From: Candidatus Rifleibacteriota bacterium | GTDB lineage: Bacteria > Muiribacteriota > Ozemobacteria > Ozemobacterales > Ozemobacteraceae | Length of the DNA stretch: 64,000 bases | Assembly: GCA_015233155.1 (NCBI GenBank) | Contig: JADFYG010000007.1 | Coordinates: 10,929-74,928 of the forward strand | Reading direction: 5' to 3' | Part shown: positions 25,024 through 32,870 of the stretch, one piece after another | Numbering within the stretch: the first letter of the stretch is position 1 | Layout of the letters: each line of letters begins with the position of its first letter | The notes under the pieces: model-generated | What the model was told of the DNA's origin: nothing | What the model saw: the letters and a program-made list of their open reading frames with translations, nothing else | The model's database searches: none | Made by a program: the position numbers and the translations under genes

Positions 25024-26232
25024 ATGGGTAAACTAGTCGGAAATGTTCTGATCGCACAGGGTGGTGGTCCGACCGCCGTTATAAATCAGAGTCTTGTCGG
25101 TGCGGTTCTTGAATCGCGCAAGTTTCCCGAGGTCGATCGCGTATATGGAGCTCTCCACGGCGTACGTGGAATCGTCGAAGAGAATTTTATCGATTTGACT
25201 CAGGCCACGACGCACAATCTCGAACGCGTTGCCCGAACACCGAGCTCGGCATTGCTTTCGACCCGGGATAAACCCGATGCAGCCTACTGCGAAAAGATCT
25301 TCAAGATTTGCATGAAACACAATGTGCGCTACTTTTTCTATATTGGCGGAAATGACTCCGCTGATGCCGTGCGCATTGTCAATAAAAATGCCCACGAGGC
25401 GAACTACGAGCTTCGCTGCATTCACATTCCAAAAACGATCGATAATGACCTTCGCGTGACTGACCACTGCCCGGGATACGGTTCGGCAGCCCGCTTCGTT
25501 GCCTGTGCCTTCGCCGGCGCGAATCTCGATAACCGGGCTCTGCCCGGGGTCTATATAGGTATCGTAATGGGTCGCCATGCTGGTTTTTTGACTGCGGCTT
25601 CCGTTTTCGCCCGCAAATACGAAGATGACGGCCCACATCTGCTGTATTTTCCGGAGCGTACATTCCGACGCGAGCAGTTCCTTTCTGACGTTGAGACAGT
25701 ATACAAAAAATACGGGCGCTGTCTGGTCGCCGTATCAGAAGGCATCACAGGCGAGGACGGACAACCGATTATCACCCAACTCATGGGAAACCGGGAACGC
25801 GACGACCATGGCAATGTCCAGTTATCCGGCACAGGAGCTCTGGGAGATCTTCTCGCAGAGTCGATCCGGACGGATCTCAATATCAAGCGCGTCCGATCGG
25901 ATACCTTCGGCTATCTGCAACGATCTTACGTAGGCATCGTCTCCGAAGTGGATCAGGCGGAAGCCCGCGAAGTCGGGGAAAAAGCCGCTCACTTCGCCAT
26001 CTGGCACAATGTCGATGGCTCGGTTGCAATAAAACGCACCGGTGATTACTCGGTCGATTATTTCCTGACACCGCTCGAAACTGTGGCACGTGAGACAAAG
26101 CACATGCCTGACAATTTTATAACGCCATTCGGCACTGATGTGACCGATGATTTTAAAGTTTACGCACGTCCTCTTCTCGGCCAGATGCCGGATTACGAGC
26201 AGCTCATGGCTCCGCTGGTTGCGAAGAAGTGA
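25024..26232 (+). CDS. pfp: Pyrophosphate-type 6-phosphofructokinase
   Basis: A 402-residue phosphofructokinase. The phosphoryl-donor loop reads GGND (108-111); ATP enzymes have GGDG here, and an Asp in this place blocks the ATP alpha-phosphate. The catalytic loop reads PKTIDND (136-142), with Lys in place of the Gly of ATP enzymes, another mark of pyrophosphate use. MGRHAGFLTA is the family's fructose-6-phosphate loop. The enzyme reversibly forms fructose-1,6-bisphosphate with PPi and so works in glycolysis and gluconeogenesis. The stop codon overlaps the next start (GTGA). The donor call rests on sequence marks only. Confidence 0.92.
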   Translation: MGKLVGNVLIAQGGGPTAVINQSLVGAVLESRKFPEVDRVYGALHGVRGIVEENFIDLTQATTHNLERVARTPSSALLSTRDKPDAAYCEKIFKICMKHNVRYFFYIGGNDSADAVRIVNKNAHEANYELRCIHIPKTIDNDLRVTDHCPGYGSAARFVACAFAGANLDNRALPGVYIGIVMGRHAGFLTAASVFARKYEDDGPHLLYFPERTFRREQFLSDVETVYKKYGRCLVAVSEGITGEDGQPIITQLMGNRERDDHGNVQLSGTGALGDLLAESIRTDLNIKRVRSDTFGYLQRSYVGIVSEVDQAEAREVGEKAAHFAIWHNVDGSVAIKRTGDYSVDYFLTPLETVARETKHMPDNFITPFGTDVTDDFKVYARPLLGQMPDYEQLMAPLVAKK

Positions 26233-27569
26233 CGAAACTAAAAAACGAAACAGAGACAGAAAAAGTTACTGGCACGGTCGATGAAATGGACGTCATTGGC
26301 CGCGGCCTCGTTATCGTGGATGGGCGCAGTTTCGCCCATGCCGGCGTCTTTCCGGGAGATCGGGTTGAGCTGGAACCCGGTGAACGGGGCGACAAATTCT
26401 GGCAGGTGGTTCGCATATGCAAGCCTTCACCGGATCGCCTTAAATCTGATTGCCCATTTCACGGAGCGTGTGGTGGCTGTGATCTGATTGAATTGTCCGA
26501 GAAAGCGCGTATTCGCTTCAAGGAACAGGTCGTTCGTAAAGCAATCGAAAGTTTCAGCGAAGAAGCCACATGTCGGATTCTTCCCTTTATTTCAGCACCG
26601 CAAGTGATCCGATACCGGCATCGCATGCGACTGCACCAGGGGCGACGCGCCGGCAAAACAGACGCAGGTTTTCTCCCTTCGAAGCTTGCTGAGGCCGATG
26701 AGACCTCTGACTCAGGAATCGTGCCAATAACGGCGTGTGCTCTGTTGATGAAGCCCCTTGCCAAGCGACTCGTCGCAGCACGGCGTGCCCTCGCCGCACT
26801 GCCGATTAAAGTCAGATGTCTGCATCTTGCCTGCTCAGTTGAAGGCGATGAAAAAGTAGCCGGACACGTGGTTCTACCACCAGGAACGAGTGCAAGACGG
26901 GGCAAGCCATTGCTTGAAAACCTCATGAAAGCAGCCGATCTTTCTGGCATAAGCATGGGCCCGGATGACGGATCAGTCGAGGGTGTCATCGGCTCGGTGA
27001 TTTTAACCGGAGCTGTCGCTCCGGGGGTGGATGGAGGCCCTTACAGCTTTGAACCCGCAATTTTTACGCAGGGAAATGTCGCGCAAAACAGACGTTTAAT
27101 AGAGGCTGTAATGAAACTTGGAATGGTCGAGCCCGGTGAGCGTGTAGTGGAAGGCTTTGCCGGAGCCGGGAATTTTACTCTGGCCTTTGCCGCCGCCGGC
27201 GTTTGTGTCGAAGCTTTCGAATCTTCCCCCGGAGCCGTTCGCATGGGGAATAAAAATCTGCATCGCGGGAAATTTACAGAACTGGCCAGCATCGTCGAGG
27301 GAGACGCTCATACATTGATGTTTCGTGCGGCCCCCCACCCTGCCCTGCTTCTTGTAGATCCGCCACGCTCAGGAATGCATGATATAGGCAATCTGGCAAA
27401 AAAACTGCAGCCGCGACGAGTGGTTCTGGTTTCATGCGACGCCGAATCGCTCACCCGGGATGGAAAGCGTCTGGCCGCAGCGGGCTACAAGGCAATCGAA
27501 GGGGTAGGCATTGATCTGTATCCTCGTACACATCACGTCGAAGCCGTCGTTGCTTTCGCGAAGGCCTGA
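26229..27569 (+). CDS. RNA m5U methyltransferase (RlmD/RumA/TrmA family)
   Basis: A 446-residue SAM-dependent enzyme. It has an N-terminal TRAM domain (about 12-65, VTGTVDEMDVIGRGLVIVDG), an iron-sulfur site (Cys75, Cys81, Cys84 in CPFHGACGGC, with a later Cys), a Rossmann methyltransferase core (VVEGFAGAGNFTLAFA) and a catalytic-loop LVDPPRSGM plus VVLVSCDAESLTRD. It would methylate a uridine of rRNA (or tRNA) at C5; the exact target cannot be read here. The start is GTG within the GTGA overlap with the phosphofructokinase stop, so it is translationally coupled. queD follows after 2 bases. Confidence 0.9.
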   Translation: MTKLKNETETEKVTGTVDEMDVIGRGLVIVDGRSFAHAGVFPGDRVELEPGERGDKFWQVVRICKPSPDRLKSDCPFHGACGGCDLIELSEKARIRFKEQVVRKAIESFSEEATCRILPFISAPQVIRYRHRMRLHQGRRAGKTDAGFLPSKLAEADETSDSGIVPITACALLMKPLAKRLVAARRALAALPIKVRCLHLACSVEGDEKVAGHVVLPPGTSARRGKPLLENLMKAADLSGISMGPDDGSVEGVIGSVILTGAVAPGVDGGPYSFEPAIFTQGNVAQNRRLIEAVMKLGMVEPGERVVEGFAGAGNFTLAFAAAGVCVEAFESSPGAVRMGNKNLHRGKFTELASIVEGDAHTLMFRAAPHPALLLVDPPRSGMHDIGNLAKKLQPRRVVLVSCDAESLTRDGKRLAAAGYKAIEGVGIDLYPRTHHVEAVVAFAKA

Positions 27570-27571
27570 AC

Positions 27572-27940
27572 ATGCACTACGCTACCGTCAAGGTCCATTT
27601 TGATGCGGCGCATCGTTTGCGGGAATATTCAGGAAAATGCGCTAATTTGCATGGGCACCGCTGGGAGGTCGCGGCAACCGTTGCTGTTTCCACCCTGGAC
27701 CAGTTTGGCATGTCCGTCGACTTTGGAGATATAAAGCGGTTATTGAGAGAAGCCGTTGATCGTCTGGATCACGCTTTTTTGAATGAAATTCCACCCTTCG
27801 ATAAGATTAATCCAACAGCTGAAAACATTGCCGCATGCTTATTCGACGCACTTCATGATCGTATCCCAAGGGGATCCCTGAAAAAGATTACTGTCTGGGA
27901 ATCCCCCGATGCCTGGAGCAGTTTTGAAAAAGATACCTGA
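27572..27940 (+). CDS. queD: 6-carboxytetrahydropterin synthase (QueD)
   Basis: A 122-residue member of the 6-pyruvoyl-tetrahydropterin synthase family. Zinc ligands are His14 (FDAAHRL), His27 and His29 (CANLHGHRW); Cys23 is the catalytic thiol, and the LDHAFLN and TVWES motifs supply the Asp/His and the pterin-anchoring Glu. In bacteria this family mostly converts 7,8-dihydroneopterin triphosphate to 6-carboxytetrahydropterin for queuosine in tRNA. It is the third gene of the pfp-methyltransferase operon, 2 bases after the previous stop; no queC, queE or queF is in the window, so a QueD role is favoured but not proven. Confidence 0.9.
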   Translation: MHYATVKVHFDAAHRLREYSGKCANLHGHRWEVAATVAVSTLDQFGMSVDFGDIKRLLREAVDRLDHAFLNEIPPFDKINPTAENIAACLFDALHDRIPRGSLKKITVWESPDAWSSFEKDT

Positions 27941-27970
27941 AATCCCATAAATGCATGACTCTTCCTTTTG

Positions 27971-27996
27971 AGATCTCCCCCTCGGTCGAGATGACA
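27971..27996. repeat. Fragment of the GTCATTCC-type repeat
   Basis: AGATCTCCCCCTCGGTCGAG followed by ATGACA corresponds to one arm of the element at 13261. The second arm is missing. Confidence 0.5.
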
Positions 27997-28125
27997 ATGA
28001 AGAAGTCATAACAGGAGGAAACACTGACTGAGAGCAAAGAAAGTTCGCGTTTGCGCTGGATTCAGCGATTTTGCGTTGAATTTAAAGTCAATTTATGACA
28101 CCACTGAATTAAGGACTTCCGGACT

Positions 28126-28941
28126 ATGAAAATCTCCACACAGGGTTCTTCAACCCTTGCCGCGATTGTTATGTTGTTGTTTACGACTAATGCTGCTTCA
28201 GCCGGATCTCCCGCAGACTCTTCAGCTTTTTCGCATACTTCCGGACAAACAAAAACCATTATGGTTGTTCCGACTGCTTCGTCCGCTAATACAGTGATTG
28301 CATTTTCGGCGACCGAAGCCGGGATTCCCATAAAATCAGGTGGGACTGGATCAGGAGAAAATGCCATCCCTGATCCCGCGGAACTAATGAAACTATTGCC
28401 GGTTTTTCCGAAAACCCTTCAGGATGCTGCAAATATGGCTTCAACTTTTCGGACTCTGGCCGTCAAAATTTCGCGCGAAGCGGAAAAAGCCGAATTTTTG
28501 GCTGACAGCTCCGGTGAAGATGATCAGGACTCTGGTATGGTCAGCGCCCTGAACATGGCAGACAAAGACCGCGACCGCCTGACAAAGCTTCAGATCATAC
28601 TGACAGAGCTGAACGATCCTGACCAGGAACTGAAAATCCACAAATGCTCGTCGGCAATGCAACGTGGGGCGGCTACTCTCAGTGGTGGTAATCGCCACGC
28701 CACAGATGTCACGATGGCACTGAATGTAATCGGAAACGCTTTTACCATATATCGTGAAACCGTGCAGATGCGTACCGAGGCTCTTGGCGGGATGGCGAAA
28801 TCCATTGCCGAGAGTTCTCATCACCCGCTGATAACCGAAACCGCAAGACAGATTCGCAAGCGGCTTCTGGATGATCTCGCGCAGTTAGTGCAATCAGCCG
28901 ATACAGCTATTTCCGCTGTCAACGAAGCATTGCATCCATAA
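28126..28941 (+). CDS. Secreted helical protein, unknown
   Basis: A 271-residue protein with a signal peptide (1-26, ending ASAG), a Ser/Thr-rich stretch (30-80), and then a helical domain with TLQDAANMASTFRTLAVKIS, KDRDRLTKLQIILTELNDPD and RQIRKRLLDDLAQLVQSADT. The pattern suggests a bundle of long helices. I recognise no family. The last base of its stop codon overlaps the start of the glycosyltransferase (TAATG), so the two are made together. Confidence 0.7.
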   Translation: MKISTQGSSTLAAIVMLLFTTNAASAGSPADSSAFSHTSGQTKTIMVVPTASSANTVIAFSATEAGIPIKSGGTGSGENAIPDPAELMKLLPVFPKTLQDAANMASTFRTLAVKISREAEKAEFLADSSGEDDQDSGMVSALNMADKDRDRLTKLQIILTELNDPDQELKIHKCSSAMQRGAATLSGGNRHATDVTMALNVIGNAFTIYRETVQMRTEALGGMAKSIAESSHHPLITETARQIRKRLLDDLAQLVQSADTAISAVNEALHP

Positions 28942-29672
28942 TGACTCCGGTTTATTCGATCATCGTTCCGGCATATAATGAAGAGGCATTTCTGGCTTCA
29001 ACTCTGAAAAGCATCATCAATGCCATGCAGGAGATTACATTTTCCGGCGAGCTGATCGTCGTCGACAACAATTCGACGGATGCGACAGCTGCGATTGCTC
29101 AGGCACATGGCGCTCACGTTGTTTTTGAACCGGTCAACCAGATTTCGCGTGCCAGAAATGCCGGAGGACGTGTGGCCCGGGGAGACTTCCTTGTGTTTAT
29201 CGATGCTGACACGACAGTTACGTCAGACGTTCTTCAAGCTGCTCTGAATACTCTGGCCACTGATAAGGTTTGCGGCGGTGGCGCGCCAATTACCTTTGAT
29301 CGGTATCATGCGCCGCTCTATCGATGGCCTCCCGCCGTCTGGAATGGGCTTGCCCGTCGTTTCGGTCTTGCAGCCGGCTCTTTTCTCTTTTGTCGTCGTG
29401 ATGCGTTCGATGCTATAGGCGGTTTCAGCGAAAAGGTTTTCGCCGCTGAGGAATTGCTGTTCGTGCGTCTGTTGAAGATATGGGGTGAGGCATGTGACCG
29501 GAATTTTTGCGTGCTGAGACTCAACGGTGTAATCTCGTCGGCACGCAAACTCGAATGGTTCTCACCTGCTCGTTTTTGGATCACGCTTCTGCTGCTCGGA
29601 GTGTTTCCATTTGCGATCCGGTACCAGAGTCTGTGTAGATTTTGGTATGATCGACCGTCAAAGCCGGTATGA
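28941..29672 (+). CDS. Glycosyltransferase family 2
   Basis: A 243-residue GT-A-fold enzyme. It begins SIIVPAYNEEAFLASTLKSI, has the VVDNNSTDATAAIA nucleotide-binding stretch and the DxD site in FIDADTTV, and a later ISRARNAGG. A C-terminal hydrophobic helix (FWITLLLLGVFPFAI) suggests membrane anchoring. GT2 enzymes transfer a sugar from a nucleotide or dolichol/undecaprenyl-phosphate donor to lipid or polysaccharide at the cytoplasmic face. The acceptor is not predictable. It is coupled by a 1-base overlap to an unknown secreted protein. Confidence 0.9.
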   Translation: MTPVYSIIVPAYNEEAFLASTLKSIINAMQEITFSGELIVVDNNSTDATAAIAQAHGAHVVFEPVNQISRARNAGGRVARGDFLVFIDADTTVTSDVLQAALNTLATDKVCGGGAPITFDRYHAPLYRWPPAVWNGLARRFGLAAGSFLFCRRDAFDAIGGFSEKVFAAEELLFVRLLKIWGEACDRNFCVLRLNGVISSARKLEWFSPARFWITLLLLGVFPFAIRYQSLCRFWYDRPSKPV

Positions 29673-29685
29673 TTTCAGGAAAAGA

Positions 29686-29785
29686 CTTGCAATATTCACG
29701 AAACATCACGCAGGGGCGGGTTTCAAACCCGCCCCTGCAAATGGGCGATGCATATTCACTCATGATTGCCAAATAATTTTGCAAG
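29686..29785. repeat. REP-like repeat with CTTGCAA ends
   Basis: CTTGCAATATTC on the left and ATTTTGCAAG on the right enclose a perfect palindrome, GCAGGGGCGGGTTT with AAACCCGCCCCTGC (29710-29738). This is the cleanest copy in the window; the same palindrome occurs at 57955-57983. Confidence 0.75.
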
Positions 29786-29886
29786 AACCTCTTGAGAAAA
29801 AATATCACGATTTTTCCAGTTTTATTCCCAAAGTCCTAAAAAATATGTAGAATAAACATTATGGAGCATTTACAAGGGGGAGATTT

Positions 29887-31158
29887 ATGAAAAAATATTT
29901 GATACTGGTTTTTCTGGTTTTCCTTTCCAGCCAGGTTTGGGCTCAGGACAGCAGTTTTGATGATACTTCCGTGGTTAATAATGATGGACAATCCTCCGAC
30001 GGTCAAAGTTCAGTGACATCTGATTCTTCCTCTCCTCAGCCGGATGCCACAGCTCCTGATTCTTCCAGCGATTCCGGAACTCCTGGAATGTGCGAACCTC
30101 AGATAGCTACTGATGATTCTTATGCAGATGCCTCAACTGTAGCTACCGATTCAGCAGTAGCAACAACACCAGCAGAGTTTCTGGTTATCGGTCACATGGG
30201 AGCCCCCATGCAGGCTCCGGACAGCACGATAGAAAGCTTCCAGACTGCTCTGGATATAGGTGCAAATGCTATTGAAACTGATTTGTGCTTTACCAAGGAT
30301 GAGCAGATTGTTTTCTGGCACGACTGGGATCCCGACTCCCTCATAGCGCATTTCAGAGAAGACGGAAAGCTGGGTTTGAAATGCAAGCCGATTTTCCCTG
30401 ACAGTGGCGATGCCTTTAGAAGGCCGGTTTGTGAGTTGACATTGGATGAATTTCGTGAGCATTACGGGTTCAGGTTGCGTGAAGCCTCCGGGCAAGATGC
30501 TCCGCCACCAGAGAGAGTCACATATCTTGGCCCCACCACAAGCGATGAACCCGTTCAGCCGAACTATTTGAAAAATAAGCTCCCGAATCAGATTCTTACT
30601 ATCGAAGACTTTTGTGCATGGGCTGCAGGTCAGGACAAGCTCAAGAGGGTTTTCTTCGATTGTAAGCTTACTATGAAAAATAAAGATATGGCTGACCACT
30701 ATTTTGCGAAGATGGTGTCTGTTGTAAGTCAATATGGTTTGAATAACAAAGTTATTATCATGGAGACGGAGAACGATCTTATTGACGTGGCTAAGACTTA
30801 TGCAGTTCCTGCTGGTATTGACGTATGCCACGATCAGGAACTCGCGCCCGGCATTATTGTCCATCCATCAAAATTCTATACCGTTCCGGATGCGATAAAG
30901 CATGATGTTGCCTGGGCAGCTGTTGGAAAACCGGTCATAACGTTATTTGGCAGTTCCATTTACAAGAGTATTCTTGAAAGCGATCTTAGTCTCATTGACC
31001 AGATGAAGGATAAAAACCTTGCCGTTCCATTGAAAGGTTTGATTGCCTGGACCATTGAAGATCCGGCTGAAATGCAAACAATTATTAAGATGGGTGTCAG
31101 AGGTATAATGACAAATCACCCTGATGTCCTGCGCCAGGTGGTAGATTCAAATCAATAA
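29887..31158 (+). CDS. Secreted glycerophosphodiester phosphodiesterase-like protein with altered active site
   Basis: A 423-residue protein with a signal peptide (1-19), a low-complexity Ser/Asp/Thr-rich stretch (20-95), and a GDPD TIM barrel. The usual HRG motif reads His103-Met104 in IGHMGAP. The ENT motif reads PDST, so Glu is replaced by Asp112. The metal ligands Glu130 and Asp132 (IETDLCFTKD) and His145 (WHDWD) remain. The family hydrolyses glycerophosphodiesters to glycerol-3-phosphate and an alcohol, in the periplasm or outside. The missing Arg and the changed metal ligand make activity on the usual substrate uncertain. GGGGGAG lies in front of the start. Confidence 0.85.
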   Translation: MKKYLILVFLVFLSSQVWAQDSSFDDTSVVNNDGQSSDGQSSVTSDSSSPQPDATAPDSSSDSGTPGMCEPQIATDDSYADASTVATDSAVATTPAEFLVIGHMGAPMQAPDSTIESFQTALDIGANAIETDLCFTKDEQIVFWHDWDPDSLIAHFREDGKLGLKCKPIFPDSGDAFRRPVCELTLDEFREHYGFRLREASGQDAPPPERVTYLGPTTSDEPVQPNYLKNKLPNQILTIEDFCAWAAGQDKLKRVFFDCKLTMKNKDMADHYFAKMVSVVSQYGLNNKVIIMETENDLIDVAKTYAVPAGIDVCHDQELAPGIIVHPSKFYTVPDAIKHDVAWAAVGKPVITLFGSSIYKSILESDLSLIDQMKDKNLAVPLKGLIAWTIEDPAEMQTIIKMGVRGIMTNHPDVLRQVVDSNQ

Positions 31159-31187
31159 GAATATTTCTTTTTCTAACAAGAGAGCAA

Positions 31188-31285
31188 CTTGCAAAATTAT
31201 GTGGAATCATGAGGGAATTTGCATTGCCCACTTGTAGGGGCGGGTTCCAACTCGCCCTTGTGTGATGTTTCGTAAATATTGCAAG
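31188..31285. repeat. REP-like repeat with CTTGCAA ends
   Basis: CTTGCAAAATTATG and AATATTGCAAG bound the element; GTAGGGGCGGGTT and AACTCGCCC form the inner inverted repeat. It lies in the 365-base gap before rocD, which also holds a terminator and a promoter. Confidence 0.7.
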
Positions 31286-31364
31286 TACCTCAAGAGTAAA
31301 AAATAAAAGTCGCGGGTATTCAAGTTCAGAACAGGGTTACACTCTCTTGTGCCCTGATAGCACC

Positions 31365-31409
31365 AAATAAAACGAAGCAATCTCGGACTGAGGTTGCTTC
31401 GTTTTATTT
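31365..31409 (+). terminator. Terminator between GDPD and rocD
   Basis: AAATAAAACGAAGCAA (31365-31380) pairs with TTGCTTCGTTTTATTT (31394-31409); CTC and GAG extend the stem around GGACT. The AT-rich outer stem gives a U-rich tail on either strand. Confidence 0.85.
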
Positions 31410-31455
31410 TGCTCTCATAGAATTCGCTCATAGTAAGGTTTGGAGAACACAAAGC

Positions 31456-31484
31456 TTGCAAAACTGAAGTTCAAGTGCTACTAT
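31456..31484 (+). promoter_or_regulatory. Sigma70-like promoter of rocD
   Basis: TTGCAA (31456-31461) and TACTAT (31479-31484) are 17 bases apart, 39 bases before the ATG, with TAGGAGA as ribosome site. Confidence 0.45.
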
Positions 31485-31523
31485 CCGACGATGTTCTCAA
31501 CAATGTTTGCATAGGAGAAATGT

Positions 31524-32723
31524 ATGTCGAAAACCCGGGAAATCATTGAAGTAACTGAAAAATTCGGGGCGAAAAATTACAAACCCCTTCCTGTCGTAAT
31601 TTCAAAAGCCGAGGGAATCTGGGTTGAAGATCCTGAAGGAAAGCGCTATATGGATATGTTAAGCGCGTATTCCGCAGTGAATCAGGGTCATCGTCATCCC
31701 AGGATCATACAGGCATTAAAAACACAGGCGGAAAAAGTCACATTGGTTTCAAGGGCGTTTCATAATGACCAGCTTGGTCCATTGATGAAAGAATTGTGCG
31801 ATCTGACCGGGATGGAAATGGTTCTTCCGATGAACACGGGCGCCGAGGCGGTTGAGACTGCTTTGAAGACAGCTCGAAAATGGGGTTACAAAAGAAAAGG
31901 CGTACAGGAAGACAAGGCTGAAATAATTGTTTGCGAGAATAATTTCCATGGCCGAACTACCACCATTGTTGGCTTCTCGTCTGAACAACAATATAAAGAT
32001 GGTTTTGGACCATTCACGCCTGGTTTTGTGATGGTACCATACGGAAATGTAGAAGCATTTGAAAAGGCCATTACAAAAAACACCGTAGGTTTTTTAGTCG
32101 AGCCGATTCAAGGGGAAGCGGGAGTAATTGTTCCTCCTCCCAATTATCTGAAGCGCGTAAGTGAAATCTGCAAAAAGAACAAGGTTCTTTTACTGGCTGA
32201 CGAGATTCAAACCGGTTTTGGTCGCACCGGCAAAATGTTTTGTTATCAACATGACGACATAATTCCGGACATGGTTATTCTCGGGAAGGCATTGGGCGGA
32301 GGAGTTCTTCCGATTTCCGTGGTGGTTTCCTCTAAAGAAGTTCTGGGAGTTTTCAATCCCGGTGATCACGGTTCAACTTTTGGTGGCAATCCGCTTGCTT
32401 GTGCCGTCGCAAGAGAAGCTGTTCGCGTACTGATTGATGAAAAACTCCCGGGGAATGCCACGGAGCTCGGGAAATACTTCATGGATCAGTTAAAAACAAT
32501 CAAAAATCCTTTGATCAAAGATGTCAGGGGTAAAGGTCTGCTGATCGGACTCGAACTGCTTCCCAAGGCCGGCGGAGCGCGAAAATACTGTGAGGCGCTG
32601 AAAGAAGAAGGTCTTCTGTGCAAGGAAACCCACGACAACGTGATACGCTTCGCCCCACCTCTCGTAATAAAGAAAAATGATATCGACTGGGCCCTGGATA
32701 GAGTTCGCAAGATTTTCTCATAA
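31524..32723 (+). CDS. rocD: Ornithine aminotransferase
   Basis: A 399-residue class III aminotransferase. The N-terminal [18 protein letters not shown] string is characteristic of ornithine delta-aminotransferase. PLP-site marks are NNFHGRTTT, the Asp of [14 protein letters not shown] and the Schiff-base Lys in [24 protein letters not shown] binds phosphate. It moves the delta-amino group of ornithine to 2-oxoglutarate, giving glutamate-5-semialdehyde, a step in arginine/ornithine breakdown or proline formation. It is monocistronic between two terminators. Acetylornithine transaminase is the main alternative but fits the N-terminal motif less well. Confidence 0.93.
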   Translation: MSKTREIIEVTEKFGAKNYKPLPVVISKAEGIWVEDPEGKRYMDMLSAYSAVNQGHRHPRIIQALKTQAEKVTLVSRAFHNDQLGPLMKELCDLTGMEMVLPMNTGAEAVETALKTARKWGYKRKGVQEDKAEIIVCENNFHGRTTTIVGFSSEQQYKDGFGPFTPGFVMVPYGNVEAFEKAITKNTVGFLVEPIQGEAGVIVPPPNYLKRVSEICKKNKVLLLADEIQTGFGRTGKMFCYQHDDIIPDMVILGKALGGGVLPISVVVSSKEVLGVFNPGDHGSTFGGNPLACAVAREAVRVLIDEKLPGNATELGKYFMDQLKTIKNPLIKDVRGKGLLIGLELLPKAGGARKYCEALKEEGLLCKETHDNVIRFAPPLVIKKNDIDWALDRVRKIFS

Positions 32724-32812
32724 TAGTGGTTCGACCGCTGGGCGCTGTTCTTACCTACACGCTGTAAACGCTGGATTTACTCTTGATAACTCATACCAAC
32801 GCAATTTCCTGG

Positions 32813-32846
32813 CTCCGCGAAGAGCCTCATGAGGATCTTCGCGGAG
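32813..32846. terminator. Bidirectional terminator between rocD and the NHL gene
   Basis: CTCCGCGAAGA (32813-32823) pairs with TCTTCGCGGAG (32836-32846), with an inner CCTCATGAGG palindrome in the loop. It sits between convergent genes. Confidence 0.75.
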
Positions 32847-32870
32847 TTTCACACACGACTGATGACCAGA

